From the NCBI GenBank assembly GCA_030248295.1, contig JASANH010000497.1, positions 124,001-188,000 of the forward strand: 64,000 nt of DNA, written 5' to 3'. This DNA comes from Mesodorylaimus sp. YZB2_4 (taxonomy: Eukaryota > Nematoda > Enoplea > Dorylaimida > Dorylaimidae). This document shows, in pieces, positions 21,119-32,868 of this stretch (position 1 is the first letter of the stretch; each line of letters begins with the position of its first letter). Position numbers and translations under genes: made by a program. The notes under the pieces were generated by a model. The model was not told the DNA's origin, searched no databases, and saw nothing but the letters and a program-made list of their open reading frames with translations.

Positions 21119-24100
21119 ATGAGTTTCGAACGTCAAATAACAATAGCAACACCTCGAAACTTCAAAGTTGTCAGTCAAGTAGTTTGCGTGACGGCCATCG
21201 ATTTCGAAAATCGATCATTCGTTGGATTCACAGAAATCGCCCTTTTGCCTTTAATTCCTCAATTACGAAATGTCAAATTAAATTGTTCGAAACAATGTCG
21301 AATTAATCGAGTCACTGTTCAAGAAACGATCGATGCCGCATTTATTCACGATGATCCATTATCATCCAGTTTAAATTCTTTAAATTCGAATTCGAACGAT
21401 TCGATAACGGGATCAATTTTATCATCGACACTAGCATCAGGTGCGGCAAAAATCGATGCGGAACGCGGAAATGGCGAATTGACCGTTCGATTTCCATCCG
21501 AAATTTATTCCGTGGTCGATGAACAACGATTAATTCGAATCGGTATCGATTACGTTGTGGAAAAACCATCGGCCGGTGTTCATTTCGTTTGTTCGCCTTA
21601 TTCGAATGATTCGAGCGAAAAAGATCAACAATCGACATCGTCGATGCGAGATCGTGGCTGGCACGTTTATACTTCGAAAACTAGCGATTATCAAGCTCGT
21701 TGTTGGGTGCCTTGCGTCGATGCGCCCGGAGAATTGTGCCCGTGGAAATTGGAGATTACGTGCGATGTGGCCATGACTGCCGTCGCCAGTGGCGAATTAG
21801 TGGTAAGAGGCTATTTTCATGTCGAAATCGATGATTTTGTTGCGTGGTCGATCGATTTTTCTGATTATCGATGACTGAGCGATCACAGACAGATCGATCG
21901 ATCACTGGGTCAGTTGTGTGATTGTTCAGTCGATGATTTTGTTGCGTGGTCGATCGATTTTCCTGATTATCGATGACTGAGCGATCACAGACAGATCGAT
22001 CGATCAATGGGTCAGTTGTGTGATTGATCAGTCGATGATTTTGTTGCGTTGTCGATCGACCAGTGGATCAGTCGTTTTATCGATCACATAATTTAATCAC
22101 CCATTGATCTGTATGTGATTAGTCGATTTCCCTGGCTATCGATGACTATACAATCAGTTGCGATCGTGCAGTGTTAATTGATCGATATATAAAAATATTT
22201 TTATTATCGATCTCTCAATCGAGTGGCCAATTATGAGATTATCGCAATGACTTCATTGAATGATCGATCGATTAATGTGTGTGATCAATCAATATGTTCC
22301 CTTCGTGATCGAATGGTCTCCCTGGTTATCGATAACCGAGTTATCAGTGACCGATCGATCAGTGGATCAATTATGTGATAGATTTCGCGATTAACTCACT
22401 GACTAAGCAATCGATTGATATGCATGCGATCAGACATCGATTGATTTGCATGCGATCAGACATGATGCTCGATTGCTCGATCAGTTGCTACGGACGCGAT
22501 CGATCGCCCGATCATTTGGTCAGCTATATGATCAGTCACGGTAGCAATCTACTGATCGATCAATCGATGGATCTGTGTGTGGTCAATCGATGACTTTGTT
22601 GCGTGGTGGATCGGTTACCCTGGTCATCGATGACTGTATGATCGATTGCTCGATCGGTTGCTGCGTATGCGATCGATGGATCATATAGATTGACCGTGAT
22701 TAATCTGGATGATCGATCGCTTGATCAGTGGGTCAGTTATGCGATGAATGACATCAGCAATCCACTGATCGATCAATCGATTGCTGGATCACGTACAGGA
22801 TGCAACACACGCAAACTATGGCAGAAAATATGTCTTTTTCAGGAAGTGATTTATACGACCGATCTACGTCGGAAGACATTTTATTACGTTCTACCAACAC
22901 CGACAGCCGCTTGTCACATCGGTTTCGCTGTTGGTGCGTTCGAAATTTATGTTCATCCAGAAATGAATGAATTATCGAATTTTTGCCTGCCCCAATTATT
23001 GGCATTATTGAAAATTGCATGTCGAAATCTTCATAAAACTTTCGAATTTTACGAAGAATTATTATCGGCTCGTTATCCGTACGGTTCTTATAAACAAGTT
23101 TTCGTCGACGATATACCGCGAGAAGATTTAATTTGTTACGCGTCATTTTCGATTTTATCAACCAAATTATTATATTATCACAAAGTAATTGAACAACCGC
23201 CTTTGACCAGGGCTTTGATGGCTGGCGGCATTGCCAATCAATTTTTCGGCTGTTTTCTAACATCGTCTTCGTGGCGTGATTCTTGGGTTTGTCGAGGTTT
23301 AGTCAAATATATTAGCGGATTATATATTCAACGATTTTTTGGTCATAACGAATATACGTACGAAATTTATGAAACGTTAGGCGAAGTATTGGATTATGAA
23401 AATCGATCGGGTGGAATTATATTATTTCCACAAATCGATGATGAAATATTATCGTCGGAGAAATTATATTTCGATATAAAATGTCCATTAACTTGTAGTC
23501 CGACTTATATTAAGGCATTGACGAAAAAAGCGCATTTAGTTTTTCGAATTTTGGAAAAGAAATTAGGTAAAGAATTATTATTTCAAGTATTGAATAAATT
23601 ATTATCGGTGGCCGCACTTTCGGCTCAACAACGTTATCAACCTGCGCAGTGGACCAATTTATTATTATCGACCGATTCATTTTTTAAATGCGTATCGAAT
23701 GTGACTGGTCAGGATTTGCAAAGTATCGTCGAACAATGGGTTCGACAAAGGGGACACGCCGAATTCGTTGTCACTTTTCAATTTAATCGGAAACGTAATA
23801 TGATCGAATTGGAAATTAGACAAGATTTAACTGCAGTTGGTGCCGTCAAATATGTGGGACCGATTGTTGGTGAGTACGCGTCGGGTTGGGTCGAGCGGGT
23901 GGCAGCCCCTGGCCGAGCGTGGGAGCTGATAATTTTCACAATTCGAAAGCACAAAATGCAACTTTTCATAGTTTTCCCCTGAAAATGATCGATTTTGCCA
24001 GGTTTTGGGGAGTCATTGACTGAATGAGCCCCGATTAGCCTTGGGATCGTACGATTTGGGGGGCAGTAATATGCATTGCACGTAGCGCCCCCCGTTTTCT

Positions 24101-27100
24101 TGCAGGAAGTCTGTCAGTTTTGGTCTTGCCTTAGCCGAAATCTGGGTTTGGTCAAAATTATTATCCAAAAATGAGCAGGACGTGATGTTAATTGGGCTAG
24201 CCAGGGGTCGCAGTCCACAGACATTGTTTTGGATGCTGATACGTCCAGGAACCTTGAATATGGATTTTTTATCTCTTAAGCTGCGTGGATTTTGGGTCAA
24301 AAAGGATTGAACTATGAGATGCAGATTGTTGATGTAGTTTGTGTGATTTGGGTTAATTTTTCAAAATTTATAAGTGCCATTATTTTAGTTGAGTGATCGG
24401 GGCAACCTAAAAAGGTAGGACATGTTTTAGAAGATAACCATGACCAAATATAGGCGAAATTTGGTTTTGAATTATTGAAATTTATTATAGGTTAATAGAA
24501 AAATTTTATGGTAAATACTGTTGATCGTTTTAAAATCTTTTAAAAAAGCTATTAAAATTTGAGTTTTTAAAAGTTGGTGAAAATGCGAGTCTGTTTTTTT
24601 CCAAAGAAGGGGGTAGGGCCACTCCAAGGGACACACCAGCATCCCGGCGACCCCTAGGCTTGAAAAATTGTCGATTTAGTGATGTTCAAACCCCGCAGAT
24701 CAGCCAAAAGTTAGTGAGCCCGAACGCAATTCTGACCCTGGTGCGACTTTGTGCAACTCACATTGTCGAAGTAAAGAAAAATCAGCAAACAGAAAATGCT
24801 CAGTAACAGCCCCCTGATTGTCAAATATTTGAATTTGCCGCGCGCGGTGATGCTCAGGTGCAAGAAGTTTATGACAGTCGGGAGGTAAGCTTGGCTGAAG
24901 GCAGAAACTTGATGCGGCCGATACGAATAAAAATCATGAAAGAATCGTATAAGACTGACCGATCAATTAATGCCCGATCACTCGGCGAATGACTGACTGA
25001 TCAATCCGCTGTTTGATATGATCGGGTGATCGATATGATCAGCTGATCTGATCGATGTGATCAGCTGATCTGATCGATATGATCAGCTGATCTGATCGAT
25101 GTGATCAGCTGATCTGATCGATGTGATCAGCTGATCTGATCTATGTGATCAGCTGATCTGATCTATGTGATCAGCTGATCTGATCGATTTGATCAGCTGA
25201 TCTGATCGATTTGATCAGCTGATCTGATCGATGTGATCAGCTGATCTGATCGATTTGATCAGCTGATCTGATCGATGTGATCAGCTGATCTGATCGATAT
25301 GATCAGCTGATCTGATCTATGTGACAGCTGATCTGATCGATTTGATCAGCTGATCTGATCGATTTGATCGGCTGATCTGATCGATATGATCGGATAATTG
25401 ATCGATCGATGAATCATATCAAATAAGTCAAACAACAGATTGAATGATCGATCACCCGATCAATCAATCAATCCTTGAGCCTTGAGCGCTGTGAGAGGCT
25501 TGGGCGAAACTGCTCTCAGTGAATTGCGCTATTCCGACGGGACGCGGCGATGCTGGCTGATATTCACTATGCAAGGAGCTTCAGCGACAGACTTGAGGCC
25601 TGTGCTAGGAAACGGGGACGCTGCGACCCACGTGAGGCCCGCTCTGTCCAATGAATATTGTTGCCTTCAAGCCGTGTGCACACGCAATTGCATGCAGCAC
25701 GATCGCGAGGCACAGAATGTCGAGTTGGCAAACTTGAAAAAGTCGGAGAATCCGAGAATTGTTTGGAAAACTTGAGAAAATCAGGCAAAACTGTAAAAAG
25801 CTACATGTTGAGGTTTTAAACTGAAAATTGAGGGGATAATTTTGATTTTCGTATGGAAAACATGGAAAAAATTTAAGGAAATTAGAATCTTGCAGGCAAA
25901 ATTAGGAAAAACTGTGAAAAGTTGCATTTTGAAGTTTAAACTAGAGAATTAAAAAATTTTAAATTTTTTGGTGGAGTACATTAGAAAAATAATTTCCCGC
26001 TTCATGTGGGAACCTTTCTTATGTAAAAAAAATTATAAGGCAGTAGAGACAAAGAACTTGTTTTTTTGGTGTTTGGGCTCCATCGCTTTCGAGTTTTCAG
26101 ACCCCTCCCTCGGCCAGATTTCGGATGCTGGGGCACATCACAGGAGGACTTGGCAGCATCTAAAGATTCAATGCATGCCACACATTCTTTTCAAACAGAA
26201 AGCACGCAAAGAATGATAGTCGCCGACTCAGCTGATGAAGCAGTCAGATCAGATTGAACTGATCTACCCCAGCGCTCGGCCAGATGGGGGGTCTAAATTT
26301 TTTTGGGGCCTTAAAAGGGGGGTCCGAGCAGCAAAAACACAAATTTTTTACCAATGCGTTATAAACTTGTTACATGAATAAGGTTCACACACGGCGCGCG
26401 AGATGATTTATCCAAACTCCAGGCAAAAATTGAAATTTTCCTAATGTCCTAACTTGAAACCTCGAAATGCAACCTTTAAGTTTTCCCTGTAAGATTATTT
26501 TTCCCCTGATTTTTCCATGTTTTGTAGACTAAAATGAAAATTATTCTCTGAATTTTTCCGACTTGAACTCTGGAGTGCAATTTTTTAGTTTTTGCTGATT
26601 TTGGCTCAAAGTTTCTCATTTTGCCTGATTTTCGCAGGTTTTTCGCTCAGTTTTCAAACTGTTTTTACGGTTTTAAACCGGAACCAAACCTGCTCAGGCT
26701 GAGCCTTGTGATCGTACTGCATTCAGTTGCTTGCACACACGGTTTGGGGGCAGCAATATTCGATCGACAGAGAAGGTCTCACGCTGGTTGCAGCATCCCC
26801 GTTTTCTAGCAGGGGCACAAGTTTTAAGTCTGACAGCCTGGCCGGCACTGGAGTTGAAGTCCTCTGCGATAATGTTGTTACAGCTCCTTGAATATCGGTT
26901 ATTCCACGCAAGTAAAACTCGATGAGAGGCGTTTCGCGCAAACCTCTCACTGCGCTAGCCAAGTTTACCTCCCGACTGTCATGAGGATCTTGCACCTGAG
27001 CATCAGTTAGCGCGGCAAATTTAAAAATATTTGATTATCAGCGAGCTGACTCCTATGAAGTTACAGAGCAGCCTCTGTTCGCTGATTCTTCTTTACTTCG

Positions 27101-29577
27101 AGAATGTGACTTGTAATTTATAGCTTGACCCTGTATACTTGCACCCTTGGTCCAGACCCAGCCGCGCCAAAAGTCGCGGCTGGGTCAGAATTGCGGTGGG
27201 GCTCACCAACTTTTGGCTCATCGAGGTTAGGGGGGGGGGGGGTCGGGATTTCCTTAGCTTTCCGATAGGGAGGTCAGACCCGCTTTTCAAAATTTGAACA
27301 TTACAAAATTGACAATTTGTCTAGCGTAGAGGGGGGTCACGGGGGCTGCACCCCCCAGTTTCGGATGCTGATCTACCCATCGGTCGATGCTTTTGCAGAG
27401 TGAATGTTCTCAAGGGGCTCTGCTGAAGCTGGTGTCCATTTTAAGGGAAGGGGGAGGTCGAGGCGAAATGGACGAAACATTGGTGGGGGAGATAAAAACG
27501 CATTTTTTGGTAGACATTCTCTGTGGATGGCTCTTATATGGAAATCTCGGCAATTTTTCCCGCCATTTTGAATTCGAATTTTTCCAAAATTTAAAAAATA
27601 ACGCGCCGATAGCATTTGATGAGAGTTATTCACTCTTTTGCTCAGAATCAGGGAAGTGGCTGATTCGAATGCCACAAGTTTTTGTTGACGGTGACCCGAT
27701 CTCAGTAAGCACGCCCGCACAGTGGGTCCGATTCGTGCCAGTGTTGGTAAGGTGTCAGCCCGCCGACCGGGGGGGCCCCGGGTTCGAATCCCACCCAGGG
27801 CACCTGTTTTGTTGTTGAAAAAGTGACAACGCCGCCATTGTCAATCTAAAAGTTGAAAAGCGAGTAGACATCTCGACCAGTTGGGTGAAGAGCTTGGACA
27901 TGCTCGTCCACATTTGAATTTCCCGCCAAAATGTGGTGTGTGCGAGTCTAGTGTGAATTTTATATGATTTCAGTAATCGCGCAAGAATTGGACGGTTCAT
28001 TTACTCATACACTTCAAATCGACGATGCCACGTCGCGTCACGATATTCAATGCCATTCGAAAGCGCGTCGTCAACGAAAAAGAAAAATTCCATTATGGAC
28101 GGGCGAAGAAGTGGATATTGATTTGAGCGCGTTGGATCCGGATAGTCCGCTTTTATGGTTGCGATTCGATCCGGATTTGATGACGATCAGTCGAGTACAA
28201 TTACAACAACCCGATTATCAGTGGCAATATCAATTGAAACACGAAAAAGATATTTTAGCGCAATTATCGGCCTTGGAAATGTTGCCGAGATTTCCTAGTC
28301 CGCAAACGAGAATTGCTTTGGTGGAAGTGATGGAAAATGATCAATGTTTTTATCGAATACGATGCGCGGCTTGTCGAGCTTTATCGGACGTATCGAATAA
28401 ATTGGCCGCGGCGTGGACGGGACCGCCGCCATTATTTACGACGTTTAAGAAAATGTTCGGAAGTAAAAGCGCCCCGCATATTAGCAGATTAAATAATTTT
28501 TCTAATTTTCAACATTATTTTTTAATGAAATCGATGATTAAAGCTTTGGCAATTTTACGCGGACCGAATGGATTATGCCCGAATGAAATATTACAATTTT
28601 TATTCGATTTATTAAAATATAATAATAATTCGCAAAATAAATTTTACGACGACGCGTATCGAGCGTGTATTTTGGAATCGTTGGGGGCGTGTATACCGGC
28701 TGGACAACCGATCACATCGAGCGGGGCGGGCGTGTTTGGACGACAATTACAATTAAGTTCCAATCAATTACGACGAATCGCGGCCGAATTAACGTTGGCA
28801 TTAAATTTGGAACGATTAAAAGGATCGTATAATAAAATAATAACCGAGGCTTGTTTAAAATCCATGGTGGAATTATTTAAAATTGGATTTTTAATGAATG
28901 ATTCGAGTATATTTTGGGAATTTATGAATTCGGGTCAATATAGTCGTATTCGATTAATTGCCGCCGAATGTTTGTTGGAATGGATTAAATCGAGTAAGGA
29001 TATTAAAATGTTGATAAAATTATTGAAATGTATCAAAATTAAGAATCGCGATGATTGGGGTAAAAAGAAAGTGATCGAAGAAGAATTGATGGAAATCGAT
29101 TCGTTGAATTTACGTTGGAAAATTATCGATTCGTTATGCGATCGACCATTATTCGAGAAAATCGATGGTGGTGGAAATTTATTAAATAAGAAAGAAATAT
29201 TCGATGAATTTATCGATTTATTGATTAATGGTGGATTAATATTCGATTTGAGATTGGAATCGGCTTTATTGGAATCGTTGATAATTATGTTCGGCTCGGA
29301 CGAACCATCATTTTCGGATGCGATGGAAATGAGGGAAGATCAATCGATATTCGGTGCCTATGCACCGAATCAATCGATAAGTGATCATCAGCAGTTGAAT
29401 AGGCGATCGTCGGGTTCCGCTTTGTGCGAGGTTATGCCCGCCATGGTGCAACGTTTGGGCGGCTCGACGGCTGCCAGTCCGTTGACTAATGTGCCGAGTA
29501 TGAGGACGACCGGCGACGAGGAGGAGATCATGTGGGACAATGCGCACGCCTTGGATAGTATGGAGACAGGACGGTGA
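21119..29577 (+). CDS. TAF2: TFIID subunit 2 (TAF2/TAF150)
   Basis: Three exons, 21119-21802, 22843-23869 and 27974-29577, joined in phases 0 and 1, give about 1,105 residues. TAF2 is the TFIID subunit that helps bind core-promoter initiator DNA. Visible landmarks: VVCVTAIDFENRSFVGFTEI near the N terminus, NGELTVRFPSE, RCWVPCVDAPGELCPWKLE, the aminopeptidase-like core (TFYYVLPTPTA, FCLPQLLALLKIA, NQFFGCFLTSSSWRDSWV), KYVGPIV then VIAQELDGSFTHTLQI across the last intron, and SPLLWLRFDPD. The HEXXH zinc site of true M1 peptidases is absent (LMAGGIANQFFG in its place), as is usual for TAF2. Both introns are packed with GATC repeats and dispersed repeats. Exon 3 is one uninterrupted frame of about 535 codons. 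The protein ends with an acidic tail shortly after EEEIMWDN. Confidence 0.96.
21825..22790. repeat. GATC-rich repeat array in TAF2 intron 1
   Basis: Nearly the whole intron is built of gatcgat-type motifs. A unit of about 100 bp beginning cgatgattttgttgcg recurs at about 21830, 21931 and 22033 (and a diverged one at about 22589). The array begins within 25 bp of the splice donor. Confidence 0.85.
24700..25735 (+). repeat. Dispersed repeat R, copy 1, split by a GATC array
   Basis: Segments 24700-24897 and about 25480-25735 together match, in reverse complement, the uninterrupted copy at 26690-27225. Shared landmarks include ctgatgctcaggtgcaag/tgatgctcaggtgcaag, gacagtcgggaggtaa, gtgagaggctt/gtgagaggttt and aaacggggacgctgc/aaacggggatgctgc. 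Confidence 0.75.
24955..25470. repeat. 22-bp GATC tandem array
   Basis: About 17 copies of a 22-bp unit, gatctgatcgatNtgatcagct, between about 25020 and 25400, flanked by looser GATC-rich sequence. Each unit holds the perfect 14-bp palindrome tgatcagctgatca. Units differ mostly at one base (a, g or t), suggesting recent amplification. Confidence 0.9.
26690..27225 (-). repeat. Dispersed repeat R, copy 2, uninterrupted
   Basis: Inverted relative to copy 1 in the same intron. Where copy 1 has roughly 580 bp including the GATC array, this copy runs straight through (taaacttggctagcgcag on the reverse strand). Confidence 0.75.
27728..27806 (+). repeat. tRNA-like element, family C
   Basis: Ends with a good B-box and acceptor-like strand (gggttcgaatcccacccagg) preceded by ggtaaggtgtcagcccgcc. 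A similar element with cagcctgcc...aagttcgagtcccgg is at about 35545-35615. The D-arm region does not fold as a tRNA, so this is a retroposon head, not a tRNA gene. Confidence 0.6.
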
Positions 29578-29589
29578 AGAATTCCATTT

Positions 29590-30160
29590 GGCTGATTATC
29601 GATTGGGTGAGTGATCGATCGTGGTGATCAGGTTGTAGGTTTGATGATCGGTGATCGATCGAACAGTGTCTGATCGATCATGGCGATCAGGCTGTAGTTT
29701 TGATTATCGGTGATCGAGATTAAGCGTATGAGTGATCGATTGAGCAATGTCTGATCGATCATGGTGACCAGATTATGCATCATCACTGATAATCGATTTT
29801 GAGTGCGAGCGTGGTCATTTGATCACTTGTGATCATTTCCATGAGGTCATTGTGATCACAGTCATCCGCCTCTGCGACCACTGACTGATCGATAGCAATC
29901 ATTAATTATGGCCCTGATCACTGCCGCAATCGATTATTATTGTGATCGATCACTGATTATTACCGCAATCGCTGATCATGATTTTTATCACTCTCGCAAT
30001 TGGTTTTTATCGTTATAGGCTGATCAGGATGTAGATCATTCTCCCCCCTCGATCAGCATGATTTTGATCATTCTCCCAATCGCTCTTCATGATCCTGATC
30101 ATTATCCTACGCGATCGTCATGATTTTGATTACTCTTAGTCGATGATCATTATCGATTTT
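29590..30160. repeat. GATC-rich spacer between TAF2 and ERI3-like gene
   Basis: Loose repeats of gatcgatc, tgatcatg and cgatcactgattat motifs fill the whole intergenic space right after the TAF2 stop. Confidence 0.8.
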
Positions 30161-30456
30161 TGTTGATAATTCAATATCGTTCATGAATTTCATGTTTTTG
30201 TTCGATTTCTTACTCTCGGCTCGTAATGAATAAAATGTGACGGCGAACTGGTGTTGGCATAGCTGATGGATGAGCAATGTCTCGTGTACCTGATAGCCTT
30301 CGATCATGATGACCTGCGGTGCAGTTCTTTCATGAATATGATCTTTTTTAGGTGATGTACTATCGATCGGTCAGATATATCGATCGACTGGTGTTTCGAT
30401 CGATCAAGTATTTTTATCGATTTCCGATAAGTATCACTCATCGATCGCAGTCGACA

Positions 30457-31347
30457 ATGGCCGCCTCTTCGAATATAAATTTATCGATTAGGGAACAGAA
30501 ATTTGATTATTTATTGATTATGGATTTCGAAGCCACGTGCGATAATGGATTTAATCAGCCATATCCCCAGGAAATTATTGAATTCCCGTGCGTGAAAATG
30601 AACGCGAGGACGTGGCAGATCGAGTCGCAATTCCATCAATATGTGCGGCCAGTGGTGAATCCAGTGCTGACCTCGTTTTGTACCGAATTGACGGGAATCG
30701 TGCAGGACATGGTCGACGGGCAGCCAACACTCGGACAAACATTGGAATTGTTCGACGACTGGTTGAGAAAGGAAGGATTGCTGGGCGGACCGATCGATCA
30801 GCAGCAGTCGAGCAGCGGATATGCGATTGGTCGGAAATCGATTGGCGATCATTCAGTAAGTGCTGATCAATCGATAAATAACACTGATCGATCGACGATC
30901 AACATTAGTGACATACGATCAGCTGATCAATCGATAATCACGAGTGGTTCTGGTGATCAATCGATGATCAATCACAGCGAGGCGAATGATCAATCGATGA
31001 TCAACGAAAGTGGCTCACGATCAGCGGATCAATCGATCAACCGAGTCTCGATCGATTGGGCCATCGTGACTTGTGGTGACTGGGATTTGAAGAGTATGCT
31101 ACGTAAGCAATGCGATCATTTCGGATATCCTAGACGGGATTATTTTCGACGATGGATAAATATCAAGAAAATATTCTTCAAAGAAACTAAACGATTTCCA
31201 AAAGGAATGATGGAAATGTTGGATGCGTTGAATTTGAAACACGAAGGCAAACATCACAGCGGCATCGACGATGTGAGAAATATTGCCCAGATTGTACGCG
31301 TGTTAGGAATGAGGGGTGCCTTCTATGATTGGACCAGTCAGGATTAG
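30457..31347 (+). CDS. ERI3: ERI1-family 3'-5' exoribonuclease, ERI3-like, with DQS-repeat insertion
   Basis: DEDDh exonuclease. Exo I is LLIMDFEATCD (Asp, Glu), followed by QEIIEFPCVKMNARTWQIES and FCTELTGIVQDMVDGQPTL; Exo II is VTCGDWDLKSML; Exo III is HHSGIDDVRNIAQI with the catalytic His and Asp. The wording around FCTELTGI, VTCGDWDLK and HSGIDD fits ERI3 (PRNP-interacting exonuclease) better than ERI1. The Met at 30457 starts about 20 residues before Exo I; an in-frame Met at 30352 follows an acceptor-like ttttttag and is a possible longer start. Between KEGLL and VTCGDWD, where relatives have only a short linker, lies an insertion of about 80 residues rich in DQSI, DQSM and DRS, encoded by GATC-type repeats. 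All catalytic residues are present, so activity is plausible. Single coding exon. Confidence 0.92.
   Translation: MAASSNINLSIREQKFDYLLIMDFEATCDNGFNQPYPQEIIEFPCVKMNARTWQIESQFHQYVRPVVNPVLTSFCTELTGIVQDMVDGQPTLGQTLELFDDWLRKEGLLGGPIDQQQSSSGYAIGRKSIGDHSVSADQSINNTDRSTINISDIRSADQSIITSGSGDQSMINHSEANDQSMINESGSRSADQSINRVSIDWAIVTCGDWDLKSMLRKQCDHFGYPRRDYFRRWINIKKIFFKETKRFPKGMMEMLDALNLKHEGKHHSGIDDVRNIAQIVRVLGMRGAFYDWTSQD
30850..31055 (+). repeat. GATC-type repeats inside the ERI3-like coding frame
   Basis: Repeated gatcaatcgat units (for example at about 30868, 30924, 30957, 30989 and 31026) match the motifs of the surrounding non-coding arrays but stay in one open frame, encoding DQSI/DQSM. A GTAAGT at 30857 looks like a donor, but I found no phase-compatible acceptor with a pyrimidine tract before VTCGDWD. 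Confidence 0.8.
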
Positions 31348-32760
<1,413 letters not shown>

Positions 32761-32868
32761 ATCGGTGGCCTTTGAATTCGATATTGAATTATATTGAAAG
32801 AGGAAGTTTTTCAAGAAAATGTCGTCAAAATCTTACGTCATACAAAACACAAATTGCAGACACTTAGG

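Noticed and set aside
27387..27818. 143-codon plus-strand frame in TAF2 intron 2
   Set aside because: It runs through a tRNA-like repeat and low-complexity sequence, with no coding features or similarity.
30857..31055. An intron in the ERI3-like gene starting at GTAAGT
   Set aside because: I found no acceptor with a pyrimidine tract that restores the frame before VTCGDWD; kept as one exon, but cDNA could overturn this.
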